Of a DNA stretch of 63,566 nucleotides, positions 1-9,056 are shown in pieces. The stretch lies in NCBI GenBank assembly GCA_945907045.1, contig CAMDSH010000020.1, positions 1-63,566 of the forward strand, given 5' to 3'. How positions within the stretch are numbered: position 1 is the stretch's first letter; the number at the start of each line of letters is the position of its first letter. A model generated the notes under the pieces. The model had not been told where the DNA came from. It was given only the letters and a program-made list of their open reading frames with translations, and searched no databases. Origin of the DNA: Rhizobium sp. Q54. GTDB lineage: Bacteria > Pseudomonadota > Alphaproteobacteria > Rhizobiales > Xanthobacteraceae. The position numbers and the translations under genes were made by a program.

Positions 1-2559
1 GCCGCACGGATTGGCGCAGTCGAACACCGGATAGTGCTCGAGCTTGAGGTGCGGCGCGCCTTCCACCGTCATCGCGCCGCAGACGTGCACGTTGGCGGCG
101 TCGATCTCGCGCTTGGAGAAGCCCATGGCGGCGAGCAGATCGAACGCGGGGGCGGCGATGTCCTCGGCCGGAATGCCCAGCGTCTTGACGCAGAACTCCT
201 CGCCCAGCGTCCACTTGTTGAAGACGAACTTGATGTCGAAGGCGGTGGGCAGCGCCTTCTCGACTTTCGCCAGCGCTTCGTCGGTGAAGCCTTTAGCCTT
301 GAGCGTCGTGTGATTGACCGCGGGCGCCTGGCCGAGGCTGCCGTGACCCACTGCATAGGCCTCGATTTCGGCGATCTCGTTTTCCTTGTAGCCAAGCGTG
401 CGTAAGGCTTCCGGCACCGCGCGGTTGATAATCTTGAAGTAGCCGCCGCCGGCAAGCTTCTTGAATTTCACCAGCGCGAAGTCCGGCTCGATGCCGGTGG
501 TGTCGCAATCCATCACCAAGCCGATGGTGCCGGTCGGCGCGATCACGGTCGCCTGCGCGTTGCGGTAGCCGTGTTCCTCGCCGAGGCGCAGCGCGCGATC
601 CCATGCGCGCTTGGCGTGTTCGACGAGGTCCTTGTCCGGGCAGGATGCGTGATCGAGCGGCACCGGCGCGATTGCGAGCTGCTCATAGCCGGCAGCTTCG
701 CCATGCGCGGCGCGGCGGTGATTGCGCATCACGCGCAACATGTGCTCGCGGTTTTTTCCGTAGCCGGGGAACGGTCCCAGCTTGGCGGCGATCTCAGCCG
801 ACGTTGCGTAAGACACGCCGGTCATGATCGCGGTGAGCGCGCCGCCGATGGCGCGTCCGGCTTGCGAGTCATAGGCAATGCCCGACGTCATCAGCAGGCC
901 GCCGATATTTGCGTAGCCGAGACCAAGCGTGCGGAATTCGTAGGACAGTTCCGCGATTTCGCGCGAGGGGAACTGCGCCATCATCACCGAAATTTCCAGC
1001 ACCAGCGTCCACAGCCGCACGCCATGCTCGTAGCTCTCGACCTGGAATTTGCCGTCCGCCTTGTCGCGGAAGGTGAGCAAATTGAGCGAAGCGAGATTGC
1101 ACGCCGTGTCGTCGAGGAACATGTATTCCGAGCACGGATTGCTGGCGCGGATTTCGCCCGATGCCGGGCAGGTGTGCCAGTCGTTCACGGTGGTGTGGTA
1201 TTGCAGGCCGGGATCGGCGGACGCCCATGCGGCGTGACCGATTTTCTCCCACAGATCGCGCGCCTCGAGCGTCTTCGCGACGTTGCCCTTGGAGCGATAG
1301 GTGAGATCCCACTTGCCGTTGGATTCCACCGCGTTGAAGAACTTGTCGGTGACGCGCACCGAATTGTTGGAGTTCTGTCCAGCGACCGTGAGATAGGCCT
1401 CGCTATCCCAATCGGTGTCGTAGATCGGGAAATTGATGTCCTTGTAGCCCTGCTTGGCGAACTGGATGACGCGCTTGATGTAATTATCCGGCACCATCGA
1501 TTTGCGCGCCAGCTTGATCTCGCGTTTGAGCGCGGGATTTTTCTCCGGCATGAAGCAATCGTCGCCGGAGCCCTCGCAGTTCACGCAGGCTTTCAGCACC
1601 GCCTTGAGGTGCTTCTGGTTGATTTTCGAGCCGGTGACGAGCGCCGCCACCTTCTGCTCTTCCATCACCTTCCAGTCGATGTAGGTCTCGATATCCGGGT
1701 GATCGATGTCGACCACCACCATCTTCGCCGCGCGGCGCGTGGTGCCGCCCGACTTGATCGCGCCCGCGGCGCGGTCGCCGATCTTGAGGAAGCTCATCAG
1801 GCCGGAGGAGCGGCCGCCGCCGGACAGCTTTTCGCCTTCGCCGCGCAGGCGGGAGAAGTTCGAGCCGGTGCCGGAGCCGTATTTGAACAGGCGCGCCTCG
1901 CGCACCCACAGGTCCATGATGCCGCCTTCGTTCACCAGATCGTCCTTCACCGACTGGATGAAGCAGGCATGCGGCTGCGGATGTTCGTAGGACGATGCGG
2001 ATTTCGTCAGCACGGCGGTGAAGGGATCGACGTAGAAATGGCCCTGGCTGGGCCCGTCGATGCCGTAGGCCCAATGAAGTCCGGTGTTGAACCACTGCGG
2101 CGAATTCGGCGCGCACATCTGCGCGGCCAGCATGTAGCGCAGCTCGTCGAAGAAAGCCTGCGCGTCATTCTCGGAATCGAAATAGCCGCCCTTCCAGCCC
2201 CAGTAGGTCCAGGTGCCGGCAAGGCGATCGAAAACCTGCTTGGAGGAATGCTCGCCGATGATGCGTTCCTTTTCCGGCAACGCTTCAAGCGCGCGCTCGT
2301 CGGCGACCGAGCGCCACAGGAACGAGGGAACCGAGTTCTCTTCGAATTTCTTCAGCCGCGCGGGCACGCCCGCCTTGCGGAAATATTTCTGCGCCAGCAC
2401 GTCGGAGGCCACTTGCGACCAGAATTCCGGCACCTCGACATTGTCGAGCTTGAAAACGATCGAACCGTCGGGGTTCTTGATCTCGCTGGTGGTGAGCCGG
2501 AACGCGATGTCCGCGTAAGCCGATTGACCTTCTTTGGTGTAGCGCCGTTCGATCCGCAT
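1..2559 (-). CDS. nrdJ: Adenosylcobalamin-dependent (class II) ribonucleotide reductase, C-terminus off the window
   Basis: Makes deoxyribonucleotides from ribonucleotides using a B12-derived radical instead of a metal cofactor, so it works with or without oxygen. The minus strand stays open from the ATG at 2559 to base 1, giving 853 visible residues, against roughly 1,200 for the long alphaproteobacterial NrdJ; the C-terminal region is outside. Seen directly: the start MRIERRYTKEG, a segment NSPQWFNTGL, and NPCSEY with Cys476 in the place of the thiyl-radical cysteine, followed by DDTACNLASLNL. Further on are PTGTIGLVMDCDTTGIEPD and a closing NPCG. The ATG follows a weak purine stretch (AAGGGGCTTAAGG). 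No partner nrd gene is in the window. A pair of NrdR-like boxes lies about 285 bp upstream. The class II assignment is firm; the substrate form (NDP or NTP) is not visible. Confidence 0.96.
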   Translation of the reverse strand, partial: MRIERRYTKEGQSAYADIAFRLTTSEIKNPDGSIVFKLDNVEVPEFWSQVASDVLAQKYFRKAGVPARLKKFEENSVPSFLWRSVADERALEALPEKERIIGEHSSKQVFDRLAGTWTYWGWKGGYFDSENDAQAFFDELRYMLAAQMCAPNSPQWFNTGLHWAYGIDGPSQGHFYVDPFTAVLTKSASSYEHPQPHACFIQSVKDDLVNEGGIMDLWVREARLFKYGSGTGSNFSRLRGEGEKLSGGGRSSGLMSFLKIGDRAAGAIKSGGTTRRAAKMVVVDIDHPDIETYIDWKVMEEQKVAALVTGSKINQKHLKAVLKACVNCEGSGDDCFMPEKNPALKREIKLARKSMVPDNYIKRVIQFAKQGYKDINFPIYDTDWDSEAYLTVAGQNSNNSVRVTDKFFNAVESNGKWDLTYRSKGNVAKTLEARDLWEKIGHAAWASADPGLQYHTTVNDWHTCPASGEIRASNPCSEYMFLDDTACNLASLNLLTFRDKADGKFQVESYEHGVRLWTLVLEISVMMAQFPSREIAELSYEFRTLGLGYANIGGLLMTSGIAYDSQAGRAIGGALTAIMTGVSYATSAEIAAKLGPFPGYGKNREHMLRVMRNHRRAAHGEAAGYEQLAIAPVPLDHASCPDKDLVEHAKRAWDRALRLGEEHGYRNAQATVIAPTGTIGLVMDCDTTGIEPDFALVKFKKLAGGGYFKIINRAVPEALRTLGYKENEIAEIEAYAVGHGSLGQAPAVNHTTLKAKGFTDEALAKVEKALPTAFDIKFVFNKWTLGEEFCVKTLGIPAEDIAAPAFDLLAAMGFSKREIDAANVHVCGAMTVEGAPHLKLEHYPVFDCANPCG

Positions 2560-2841
2560 TGCCTTAAGCCCCTTGTTCTTATGCCGCCCTCGCGCACCGC
2601 GAAGACGCCGAGGCGGTCCTGTCCCGCCCCGTCCGGTTTCTGTTTTTGACGTCCCTGTTTCGAACTAATGCCCAAAGCCGTTGATGGCTCCGGTTCACCA
2701 CAAAAAACGCGGACCTAAAGGGCCCATTCCCGGCGACGCGAAATCCACGCCCGCCAAGCGTCAAAAGCCGGGCGGGTATCGTCCGATGACATTGAGGAGA
2801 AGCGGTCGGCGGAGACGCACATACCCACCCGCGCCGTGCTG

Positions 2842-2886
2842 ATACAAAATCTAGTAAGACTCGTTGCACCCGTCAAGAACTAGTCT
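2842..2886 (-). promoter_or_regulatory. Likely NrdR box pair upstream of nrdJ
   Basis: The element ATACAAAATCTAGTAA (2842-2857) matches 12 of 16 positions of the classical NrdR box ACACAATATCTAGTGT. A weaker copy, CGTCAAGAACTAGTCT (2871-2886), matches 10 of 16 and shares the CTAGT core. The two cores are 29 bp apart; known NrdR box pairs are usually about 31 bp apart, so the fit is not perfect. NrdR represses ribonucleotide reductase genes in most bacteria, which fits the position. Consensus and spacing are from memory; nrdR is not in the window. Confidence 0.45.
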
Positions 2887-3041
2887 CAGAGTCTGAATCA
2901 AACGCTAAATGTTGTGTTTTGCCTGTTAATTTCGGGGATGAGTACAGGCCCCATGCAAGAACTATCGGAAAGACGGGGCTGAATCGGAAGCCCTCAATTC
3001 GTGCCCCGGCCAGGGCGCCGGTTCACGGGCTGTGGTCAGCG

Positions 3042-3070
3042 CAAAAACCCGCCGGGGACAGGGGTTTTTG
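3042..3070 (-). terminator. Possible weak terminator after the MscS-Kelch transcript
   Basis: A perfect 9-bp inverted repeat, CAAAAACCC (3042-3050) and GGGTTTTTG (3062-3070), encloses an 11-nt loop. It begins about 234 nt past the Kelch stop codon. Only three G:C pairs plus A/T tracts are present, so it may be weak. Confidence 0.3.
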
Positions 3071-3303
3071 AGGTGCATCGGGCGGGGGGAAACTTCGATT
3101 CATGACAGCGCAATGTCGGAAATGCGACAGTTTTCACGTTCGTTTTGAAGGCTCGCGCGCACCGATTCTCGTTGGCGTAGCAATGGATTAGACCCTGTCC
3201 GCCGGGTTCCAAAAGAGCCTCAAAATGCTTGTCTGGGAGTAACCGGCGATCCATTCGCCGCCAAGTTGCGCGAAAAGCAACGCAGGCCGGGCGGGCGGCG
3301 CGG

Positions 3304-4347
3304 CTATTTCAGCATGTCGAGCTGCAAGGCTTGCGCGGAGACTGCGTCATCCGGCGCGCCGCCGACGATGTAGAGCCGGTCGCCGATGACGGCGGTTGCA
3401 AAACCGTGTCGCGCATTCGGCATCGGCGGAAGACTTTTCCATTCGTTGCGCGCGGGATCGTAAGCCTCGACCGTTTTGAAATTCGCGGCCGCGTTTTTCT
3501 CCGGCCCTTCGCCGCCCAAAATGAAAATGCGGTTGTGCCAGACGGCTGCGCCCGCCGCGCTGCGCGCGCCCGGCATGCGCTCAAGCGGGCGGCTCCATGT
3601 GTCGGCGATGGGATCGTAGGCTTCTACCACGTCGGTGTTGCTGCCAGCAGCGATGAAAGCCGAACCGATGCGCCCGCCGGCGATGTAAATTTTGTTGGCG
3701 GCTGCGCCAATGGCGAAGTGGCTGCGCGGCGTCGGCAAAACTGCGCGCGCTCTCCATGTATTCGTCTTCGGATCGTACTCATCCACGTTGCCGGACAGCA
3801 TGTGGCGGCGCGCGGGAAGCAGCGTTGTGTCGGACGAGCCCGGCGTCACGCCGGCGCCGCCGATAACGTAAATCTTTCCATTCACCACGGCGGCGGACGC
3901 CGCGCCGCGTTTTGACGGCATTGGCGCAAGAGCTTTCCATGTGTCGGTGGCGGGATCGTACTCCCAAGCATTATCGATGGGCTGCCATGCCGCCTGACCG
4001 GAATCCGGATATTTGAAACCGCCAAAGACGTAAATTTTATCGCCAAACGAAGCGAGCGCGAACTGATGCGAAGGCAACGCCATCGGCTTTTTCTTCGCCC
4101 ATGCGTTGCTGGCGGGATCGAATTCGAACACCAGTCCCTTCGGTTTCCACTGCGCGAGCCCCGCGAAGACATAGAGCTTGCCGTTGGCGGCGGCGCCGAG
4201 CAGTTCCTCGGATGGTTCCTGAAACGGGGATAGCGTGACCCACGGATTATCCGCGGCCGGCACGGCTGGTTCCTGCGCGCGGGCGGGCAAAATCAGCAAC
4301 AGCGTAACGGCGGCGCAAAGGGCGCGAACGAACCTGACCATTTTCAT
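3304..4347 (-). CDS. Secreted Kelch-repeat beta-propeller protein
   Basis: A 347-residue protein with an N-terminal signal peptide (about residues 1-24, ending PARAQ) and then a nearly complete beta-propeller. Repeats of the form 'GKLYVFAGL ... FDPASNAW', 'DKIYVFGGF ... YDPATDTW' and 'GKIYVIGGA ... YDPKTNTW' recur about six times, each with the Gly-Gly pair and the spaced Tyr/Trp typical of Kelch motifs. No catalytic residues such as the galactose-oxidase Cys-Tyr pair are evident, so binding or scaffolding in the periplasm is more likely than catalysis. Its ATG overlaps the stop codon of the upstream MscS gene (ATGA, 4344-4347), which implies translational coupling. What it binds cannot be told from the sequence. 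Confidence 0.85.
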   Translation of the reverse strand: MKMVRFVRALCAAVTLLLILPARAQEPAVPAADNPWVTLSPFQEPSEELLGAAANGKLYVFAGLAQWKPKGLVFEFDPASNAWAKKKPMALPSHQFALASFGDKIYVFGGFKYPDSGQAAWQPIDNAWEYDPATDTWKALAPMPSKRGAASAAVVNGKIYVIGGAGVTPGSSDTTLLPARRHMLSGNVDEYDPKTNTWRARAVLPTPRSHFAIGAAANKIYIAGGRIGSAFIAAGSNTDVVEAYDPIADTWSRPLERMPGARSAAGAAVWHNRIFILGGEGPEKNAAANFKTVEAYDPARNEWKSLPPMPNARHGFATAVIGDRLYIVGGAPDDAVSAQALQLDMLK

Positions 4348-5453
4348 TCGATCCCGCTGCCTTTTTCGGCGTTTTGCGCCATCGCTTCCTGCCGCTGGCG
4401 CGGCAGTGCGCGCGGATGTTCTCGCTGCAAGAAGTCGATCAGTTTCTCGCGGATTTCGCAGCGTAAATCCCAGGCTTCCGACGATGTATTGGCGCTTGCG
4501 ATCACGCGCACCTCGACCGATTGCTCCTTGGCGTCAACCACCTGCAAGCGCAGCACTTTTCCGTTCCATAATTTCGTCTGCGAAGCGATATCCTTGAGCT
4601 TGGCGCGGATGGTCTCAATCGGCGCGGAATAATCCAGATAGAGGATCACGCTGCCGATCAGTTCGGTGCCATCGCGCGTCCATATCTGAAACGGCTTCTC
4701 GATAAAGTAAGTGATTGGGACGATCATTCGCCGCCAGTCCCACAACTTCACGACGACGTAAGTGGAGGTGATTTCCTCCACCTGGCCGGATTCGTTTTCT
4801 ATCACCACCCGGTCGTCGATGCGGATCGGCTGCGTCATCGCGATCTGGATGCCGGCGAACAGATTGCTCAGCACCGGGCGCGCGGCAAAGCCCGCGATCA
4901 GGCCGGCGACGCCGGCGGAGGCAAACAGGCTGACACCATATTGCCGCACGGAATCGAACGTCATCAGCGCGGCGGCGATGGTAAACACGATGACCAGCGT
5001 GTCGGCGACGCGCAGCATGATGCGAACTTGAGTGACGTGCTTGCGCGTGTAGAAGATGTCCTTGGCGGCGTTGCGGAAGCGCTTCAGGTAAAGGTCGGCG
5101 GCGAGATTGACCGCGATGACCGCCGCCCAGCCGATCATCACGACGAAGGCGATGACCAGCATGCGGGCCATGACCGTGGCGGTGTCGTAATCGAGCGGCA
5201 CCAGCGGCACCGTGATGACGAGCGCAAAGACCAAAAGCGCCAGCCGTGTCACGCCATGCATCTTCGCCAGCAGCGTGCGGATATAGGGAAAACGGCTGCC
5301 GAAGAATTCGTCGAGCAGGCGCAGGGCGGTATTGTGCAGTGACAGGGCGACGGCGGCGGCGATCGAGAGCGCCAGTACCGCGACGAGCGTGTCGGGCGCC
5401 CAATCGATCAAAGCGTGCATTTTCATTAGTGCCGTTCGCAGAGAATCCAGCAT
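4344..5453 (-). CDS. MscS-family mechanosensitive ion channel
   Basis: A 369-residue inner-membrane protein that would open under membrane tension and release solutes during osmotic downshock. About four hydrophobic helices fill the first 165 residues. Then comes the pore-lining helix (GVSLFASAGVAGLIAGFAAR) and the conserved MscS beta-domain start NLFAGIQIAMTQPIRIDDRV. The soluble tail includes VEEITSTYVVVKLWDWRRMIVP. Topology and sequence look closer to the YbdG/larger MscS branch than to the minimal E. coli MscS. It is first in a two-gene unit with the Kelch gene, with a 4-bp overlap. The tail after residue 345 is charged and probably disordered. Gating behaviour is inferred from the family only. 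Confidence 0.93.
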   Translation of the reverse strand: MLDSLRTALMKMHALIDWAPDTLVAVLALSIAAAVALSLHNTALRLLDEFFGSRFPYIRTLLAKMHGVTRLALLVFALVITVPLVPLDYDTATVMARMLVIAFVVMIGWAAVIAVNLAADLYLKRFRNAAKDIFYTRKHVTQVRIMLRVADTLVIVFTIAAALMTFDSVRQYGVSLFASAGVAGLIAGFAARPVLSNLFAGIQIAMTQPIRIDDRVVIENESGQVEEITSTYVVVKLWDWRRMIVPITYFIEKPFQIWTRDGTELIGSVILYLDYSAPIETIRAKLKDIASQTKLWNGKVLRLQVVDAKEQSVEVRVIASANTSSEAWDLRCEIREKLIDFLQREHPRALPRQRQEAMAQNAEKGSGIE

Positions 5454-5599
5454 GCCGCCGTCATATTAGCCGATGAATGTCATGTGGGCATTCTCAAGCT
5501 GCTTTGCAGGGCCGCTCGCCTGTGCATGATGGTCTGGACAAGAGTGCCGCCGTGGTGGCAAAAGCCTCACATCCTTCGCAACAGAGATCGCCGCCCGCG

Positions 5600-6010
5600 A
5601 TGAAGAATTTTTTCTTGAAGTTGTTCACCTGGTGGAACGGGCAGACGTTCGGCACGCAAGTGTGGACGCGCCTCTATGGCGAACTGGTCGGCGAGGACGA
5701 GGCGGGCAACCGCTATTACCGCACCAAAGGCGGCAAGATCGACCCCGCGCTCGGCTTTGAGCGGCGCTGGGTCGTCTATAACGGCTATGCCGAGGCTTCG
5801 ACCATTCCGCCGTCATGGCACGGCTGGATGCACCACACCGTCGATGTGCCGCCGACGCAGGAGAGCTACAAGCCGCGCCCGTGGCAAAAGCCGCACCGGG
5901 CGAATTTGACCGGCACGCCCGCAGCGCACCGCCCGAGCGGCTCGACGCTGGCGCAAGGCCGGCGCCCGAAGGCGACCGGCGATTACAAGGCGTGGACGCC
6001 GGGGCGCTAA
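5600..6010 (+). CDS. NADH:ubiquinone oxidoreductase accessory subunit, NDUFA12 family
   Basis: A 136-residue homologue of the mitochondrial complex I accessory subunit NDUFA12 (B17.2), found in complex I of alphaproteobacteria. The family signature is clear: WWNGQTFGTQVWTRLYGELVGEDEAGNRYY in sequence, then the ERRWVVYNGYAEAS and WHGWMHH segments. The frame is open from 5477, but the first 41 codons do not look like the family, so I place the start at the ATG at 5600 (MKNFFLKLFTWW). The C-terminus is rich in Pro, Gly and basic residues. It ends 9 bp from the convergent Bug gene. In related genomes this gene is usually next to the DUF2155 gene; here a solute-binding protein gene separates them. 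Confidence 0.93.
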   Translation: MKNFFLKLFTWWNGQTFGTQVWTRLYGELVGEDEAGNRYYRTKGGKIDPALGFERRWVVYNGYAEASTIPPSWHGWMHHTVDVPPTQESYKPRPWQKPHRANLTGTPAAHRPSGSTLAQGRRPKATGDYKAWTPGR

Positions 6011-6019
6011 GCGCTCGCG

Positions 6020-7009
6020 CTACTGCGTGCCTTCAAGCCCGAGCTTCTTCACCAGCGAGCCCCACTTTTCACGCTCCGACGCCAGATATTTTTCCGTGTC
6101 GGGCAGGGACGGCGGGTTGAGCGGCAGCAGGCCGATGACGGAAGCTTTTTCCTTCATCACCGGATCGCTCATGATGCGGGTCATTTCCGCATGCAGCTTG
6201 TTGACGATGTCCTTCGGCGTTCCCGCCGGCGCGAACAGCATGTGCCATGACACCGCTTCGAAGTCCGGCGCGCTGGCGGCTTCCGCGAACGGCAGGACGC
6301 CGGGAAGCGTCGGAATGGGCGTCGACGACGACACCGCGAGCGCGCGCAATTTGCCTTCGCGGATCAGCGGCAGGGATGCGCCGGCTTCGGCGAAGCCGAG
6401 ATTGACGTGACCCGCAACGATGTCGGTGATGGATTGCGGCGTGCTGCGGTAGGGCACGTGGGTCATGTTCAGCCCGAAGCGCTGCTTCATGTATTCGATC
6501 GACAGATGCTGCGCGACGCCGGCGCCGGGCGAACTGAAGGTGAGCGGCGTCGGGCTTTCCTTGGCGAGCTTGATGAGTTCGGGAACCGTTTTCGCGGGCA
6601 GGTCGGGATTAACGACCAGGATGAACGGGGACTTCACGTAGAACGACACCGGCGTGAAATCCTTCACGTGGTCGTAATTGATCTTCTTGTAGAGGACGGG
6701 ATTGATCGCCATTGCGGAGCTGGTCGAGACCAGCAGCGTGTAGCCGTCAGGCGGTGCGGTTGCGACGGCGGCAGCCGCCAGCATCAGCGCGGCGCCGGGC
6801 TTGTTCTCGATCACGACCGGCTTGCCCAGCGACTCCTGCAGCTTCTCGGCATAAAGGCGCACGAGCGTATCCATGCCCGAACCGGCGGCGAGCGAGACCA
6901 CGATGGTGATGGTCTTTTCCGGATATTTTTGAGCGGCCGCCGGCATGCTCGGCTGGGTCATGCCAAGAGCCAATGCGACCAGCGCGCAACGTCCTAAATA
7001 CCGCGACAT
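6020..7009 (-). CDS. Bug-family solute-binding protein (tripartite tricarboxylate transporter type)
   Basis: A 329-residue periplasmic binding protein of the TctC/Bug family, which captures carboxylates and related small anions. A signal peptide ends near residue 27 (MPAAAQ). The mature start KYPEKTITIVVSLAAGSGMDTLVRLYAEKL and the segment GKPVVIENKPGAALMLAA are family hallmarks, as is VPYRSTPQSITDIVAGHV. No TctA or TctB membrane genes are nearby, which is common for Bug proteins; they may share a transporter or act in sensing. The gene sits alone on the minus strand between NDUFA12 and DUF2155 genes. Its ligand is unknown. Confidence 0.92.
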   Translation of the reverse strand: MSRYLGRCALVALALGMTQPSMPAAAQKYPEKTITIVVSLAAGSGMDTLVRLYAEKLQESLGKPVVIENKPGAALMLAAAAVATAPPDGYTLLVSTSSAMAINPVLYKKINYDHVKDFTPVSFYVKSPFILVVNPDLPAKTVPELIKLAKESPTPLTFSSPGAGVAQHLSIEYMKQRFGLNMTHVPYRSTPQSITDIVAGHVNLGFAEAGASLPLIREGKLRALAVSSSTPIPTLPGVLPFAEAASAPDFEAVSWHMLFAPAGTPKDIVNKLHAEMTRIMSDPVMKEKASVIGLLPLNPPSLPDTEKYLASEREKWGSLVKKLGLEGTQ

Positions 7010-7275
7010 CTTTTTTCCTCCCTGGCGCCGGCCTGACGGGCGGGCTTTTCGCCTCTCGCCGGTTTCGCCTTTTGGGTGAAATCCGCGGGGGCTGTTTTAT
7101 ACGTAGCGTGAGAATGCAAGTTCCCAAGCCTGCCCACAAGGCGGGCCGGATGGGCCCTCTGCGATAAGTGCCTCAAGTTGCGCCCTTTCCCCGCCGCAAT
7201 CCCCGTGTTAACCGGACGCCGGTTGAAGGGCGCCGTACATGCGCTGCGCCGATCGAGGCTAAGATAAAGCCCACC

Positions 7276-8178
7276 ATGTTCCGCCCCCCTCTCGCTGCTT
7301 TGATGATTTCAGCCGCCGTGCTGGCCGCCAGTCCGGCCGCCGCGCAATTCGGCGATCTTTTCCGCGACCCTCCGCCGCGCCCGCCCGCCAACGTGCCGAG
7401 CCGCGCGCCGCTCGATGTGCTGCGCCCGGACGAGCCGCCGGCGCAGCCGCTGCCGGCGCCGATGAATTTGCCGCCCTCAAGTCGTCCCGGCTCCGGCGCA
7501 ATCCAGTCGCAGCCGCTGCCGCCGCCGCCCGGCTCGATTTCGCCCGCCGCCCCGGAGATCCGCCGCTCGCAGGATCCAGATCCGCGCGCGCCTGTGCAGC
7601 AGACCGCGCCCGCGCAAACGCTGCCGGGGTTACCGCCCGGCGTGCGCCAGCCGCGCGGCACCGCGGCGCCTTCCAATACCGGTCCGCAACCCGGCGATGA
7701 AGTCGTGGTCGAGCCGCCGGCGCAGAAGATCACCAATCCGCAGGCGGCGTTCTCTGGTTTGGACAAGATCACCGGGCGCATCATCAGCTTCGATGTCGCG
7801 ATCAACGAGACCGTGCAATTCGGCGCGCTGCAGGTGACGCCGCGCGCGTGCTACACGCGCCCGCCGACCGAGACACCTAACACCGACACCTTCGTCGAAG
7901 TCGATGAGATGACGCTGCAGGGCGAAACGCGGCGCATTTTCACGGGGTGGATGTTCGCTGCCAGTCCCGGCCTGCACGCAGTCGAGCATCCGGTTTACGA
8001 CGTCTGGCTCACCGACTGCAAAGGCGGCGCGTCTTCTGTCGCCGAGGCGCCGCCTGAAGCACCGAAGCCGCCCGTGCGCGCGCAACAGCCGCAACAGGCA
8101 CCACGGCCGCAACAGCCGCCGCCAGCGCGCCCGCCGGCGCAGCAGCCGTCGTTCTTCCCGCCGCCGTTGAGCCGTTAG
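7276..8178 (+). CDS. DUF2155 domain protein with proline-rich linker
   Basis: A 300-residue exported protein. I start it at the ATG at 7276 ([18 protein letters not shown]...), because that gives a clean signal peptide cut after AAAQ, while the longer frame from 7168 adds 36 non-family residues. A proline-rich low-complexity region occupies roughly residues 30-160. The DUF2155 domain follows from about residue 160 ([58 protein letters not shown]). A Pro/Gln-rich tail ends the protein. Function is unknown; the family is confined to Alphaproteobacteria and usually sits beside aat. Its stop overlaps that of aat by 4 bp in convergent orientation. Confidence 0.88.
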   Translation: MFRPPLAALMISAAVLAASPAAAQFGDLFRDPPPRPPANVPSRAPLDVLRPDEPPAQPLPAPMNLPPSSRPGSGAIQSQPLPPPPGSISPAAPEIRRSQDPDPRAPVQQTAPAQTLPGLPPGVRQPRGTAAPSNTGPQPGDEVVVEPPAQKITNPQAAFSGLDKITGRIISFDVAINETVQFGALQVTPRACYTRPPTETPNTDTFVEVDEMTLQGETRRIFTGWMFAASPGLHAVEHPVYDVWLTDCKGGASSVAEAPPEAPKPPVRAQQPQQAPRPQQPPPARPPAQQPSFFPPPLSR

Positions 8179-8873
8179 TTTTTATTCTGGCGCGGGTGCG
8201 CCGGCGCGAGCGCAAGTTCAAGCGCCCGCGCGCCGCTCACCGGCACATCGAGGGGGAGCGCCGCGAAATCCGCCTCGCCCACCAGCGCCGCCTCCAGCAG
8301 CTTGTGATATTGCCGCCGCGAGACCTCGGCCGCGCCGAATGAGCGCAGGTGGTCCGTCACGAATTGCGTGTCGAGCAACGCATATCCGCCGGCGCGTAGG
8401 CGCGCGACCAGATGCACCAGCGCCACTTTCGAAGCGTCGCGCGCGCGGTGGAACATGCTCTCGCCGAAAAATACGCGCCCCAGGCTCACGCCATACAAGC
8501 CGCCCACCAGCGTATCGCCGTCATAAGCCTCAAGGCTGTGGCAATGACCGGCCTCGTGCAGCTTGGTGTAGAGCGCGCGGATGCGCTCGTTGATCCATGT
8601 GCGGGCGCGGCCTTGCGCGGGTTCCGCGCAGCCGTCGATGACGGCGTTGAAGTCGCGGTTGACCCAGATCGTGTAACGGTCCGAGCGCACCGTGCGGGTG
8701 AGCCGTCCCGGCACATGGAACCCGTCGAGCGGAAAGATGCCGCGCTGCTCCGGCTCGATCCAGTAAAGCGCCGGGTCTTCCGCGCTCTCGGCCATCGGAA
8801 AGATGCCGCAGGCATAGGCCTTGAGCAGCACCTGCGGCGTTATCTCGACGAAAGCGTTCTCGCGGCTGGCCAT
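8175..8873 (-). CDS. aat: Leucyl/phenylalanyl-tRNA--protein transferase
   Basis: Adds Leu or Phe to the N-terminus of proteins starting with Arg or Lys, marking them for ClpAP degradation by the N-degron pathway in the cytoplasm. The 232-residue length is normal. Family motifs seen: [15 protein letters not shown], the [13 protein letters not shown] block, [19 protein letters not shown], and [14 protein letters not shown]. It is transcribed toward the DUF2155 gene and overlaps its end by 4 bp. Upstream, about 180 bp separates it from the divergent response regulator. Confidence 0.97.
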   Translation of the reverse strand: MASRENAFVEITPQVLLKAYACGIFPMAESAEDPALYWIEPEQRGIFPLDGFHVPGRLTRTVRSDRYTIWVNRDFNAVIDGCAEPAQGRARTWINERIRALYTKLHEAGHCHSLEAYDGDTLVGGLYGVSLGRVFFGESMFHRARDASKVALVHLVARLRAGGYALLDTQFVTDHLRSFGAAEVSRRQYHKLLEAALVGEADFAALPLDVPVSGARALELALAPAHPRQNKN

Positions 8874-9056
8874 CGTGGTGGGCGTCCGTTTAAAAGGAAC
8901 TTACGAACTTAAAGGGCGCTGCCTTATTTGGGGAGGGGCAATCTTAACCAGTGGGTCACTATGAAGCCGTCAAATCGCTGAAAGATTGAACACAAACCGT
9001 TCGGCGCGCGTTGTGATGTTGAAAGCATTTTCGGCATTGCAAGGAAACCGGCGGCC

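Larger units (their letters stand above)
2560..3303. other. Long intergenic region between nrdJ and the Kelch gene
   Basis: This 744-bp stretch has no ORF I would defend. Short frames at 2579-2869 and 3036-3254 (minus) resemble no family and lack a convincing ribosome site. It contains the likely NrdR box pair near 2842-2886, so the nrdJ transcript may have a leader of up to about 280 nt. It also holds an inverted repeat at 3042-3070 downstream of the Kelch gene. I looked for a cobalamin riboswitch B12-box in the nrdJ leader and did not see one. Confidence 0.6.

Noticed and set aside
571..2649. 692-residue plus-strand frame opposite nrdJ
   Set aside because: It is the shadow of the nrdJ coding strand; its product has no family features.
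2560..2840. Cobalamin riboswitch in the nrdJ leader
   Set aside because: No B12-box-like sequence could be found by eye.
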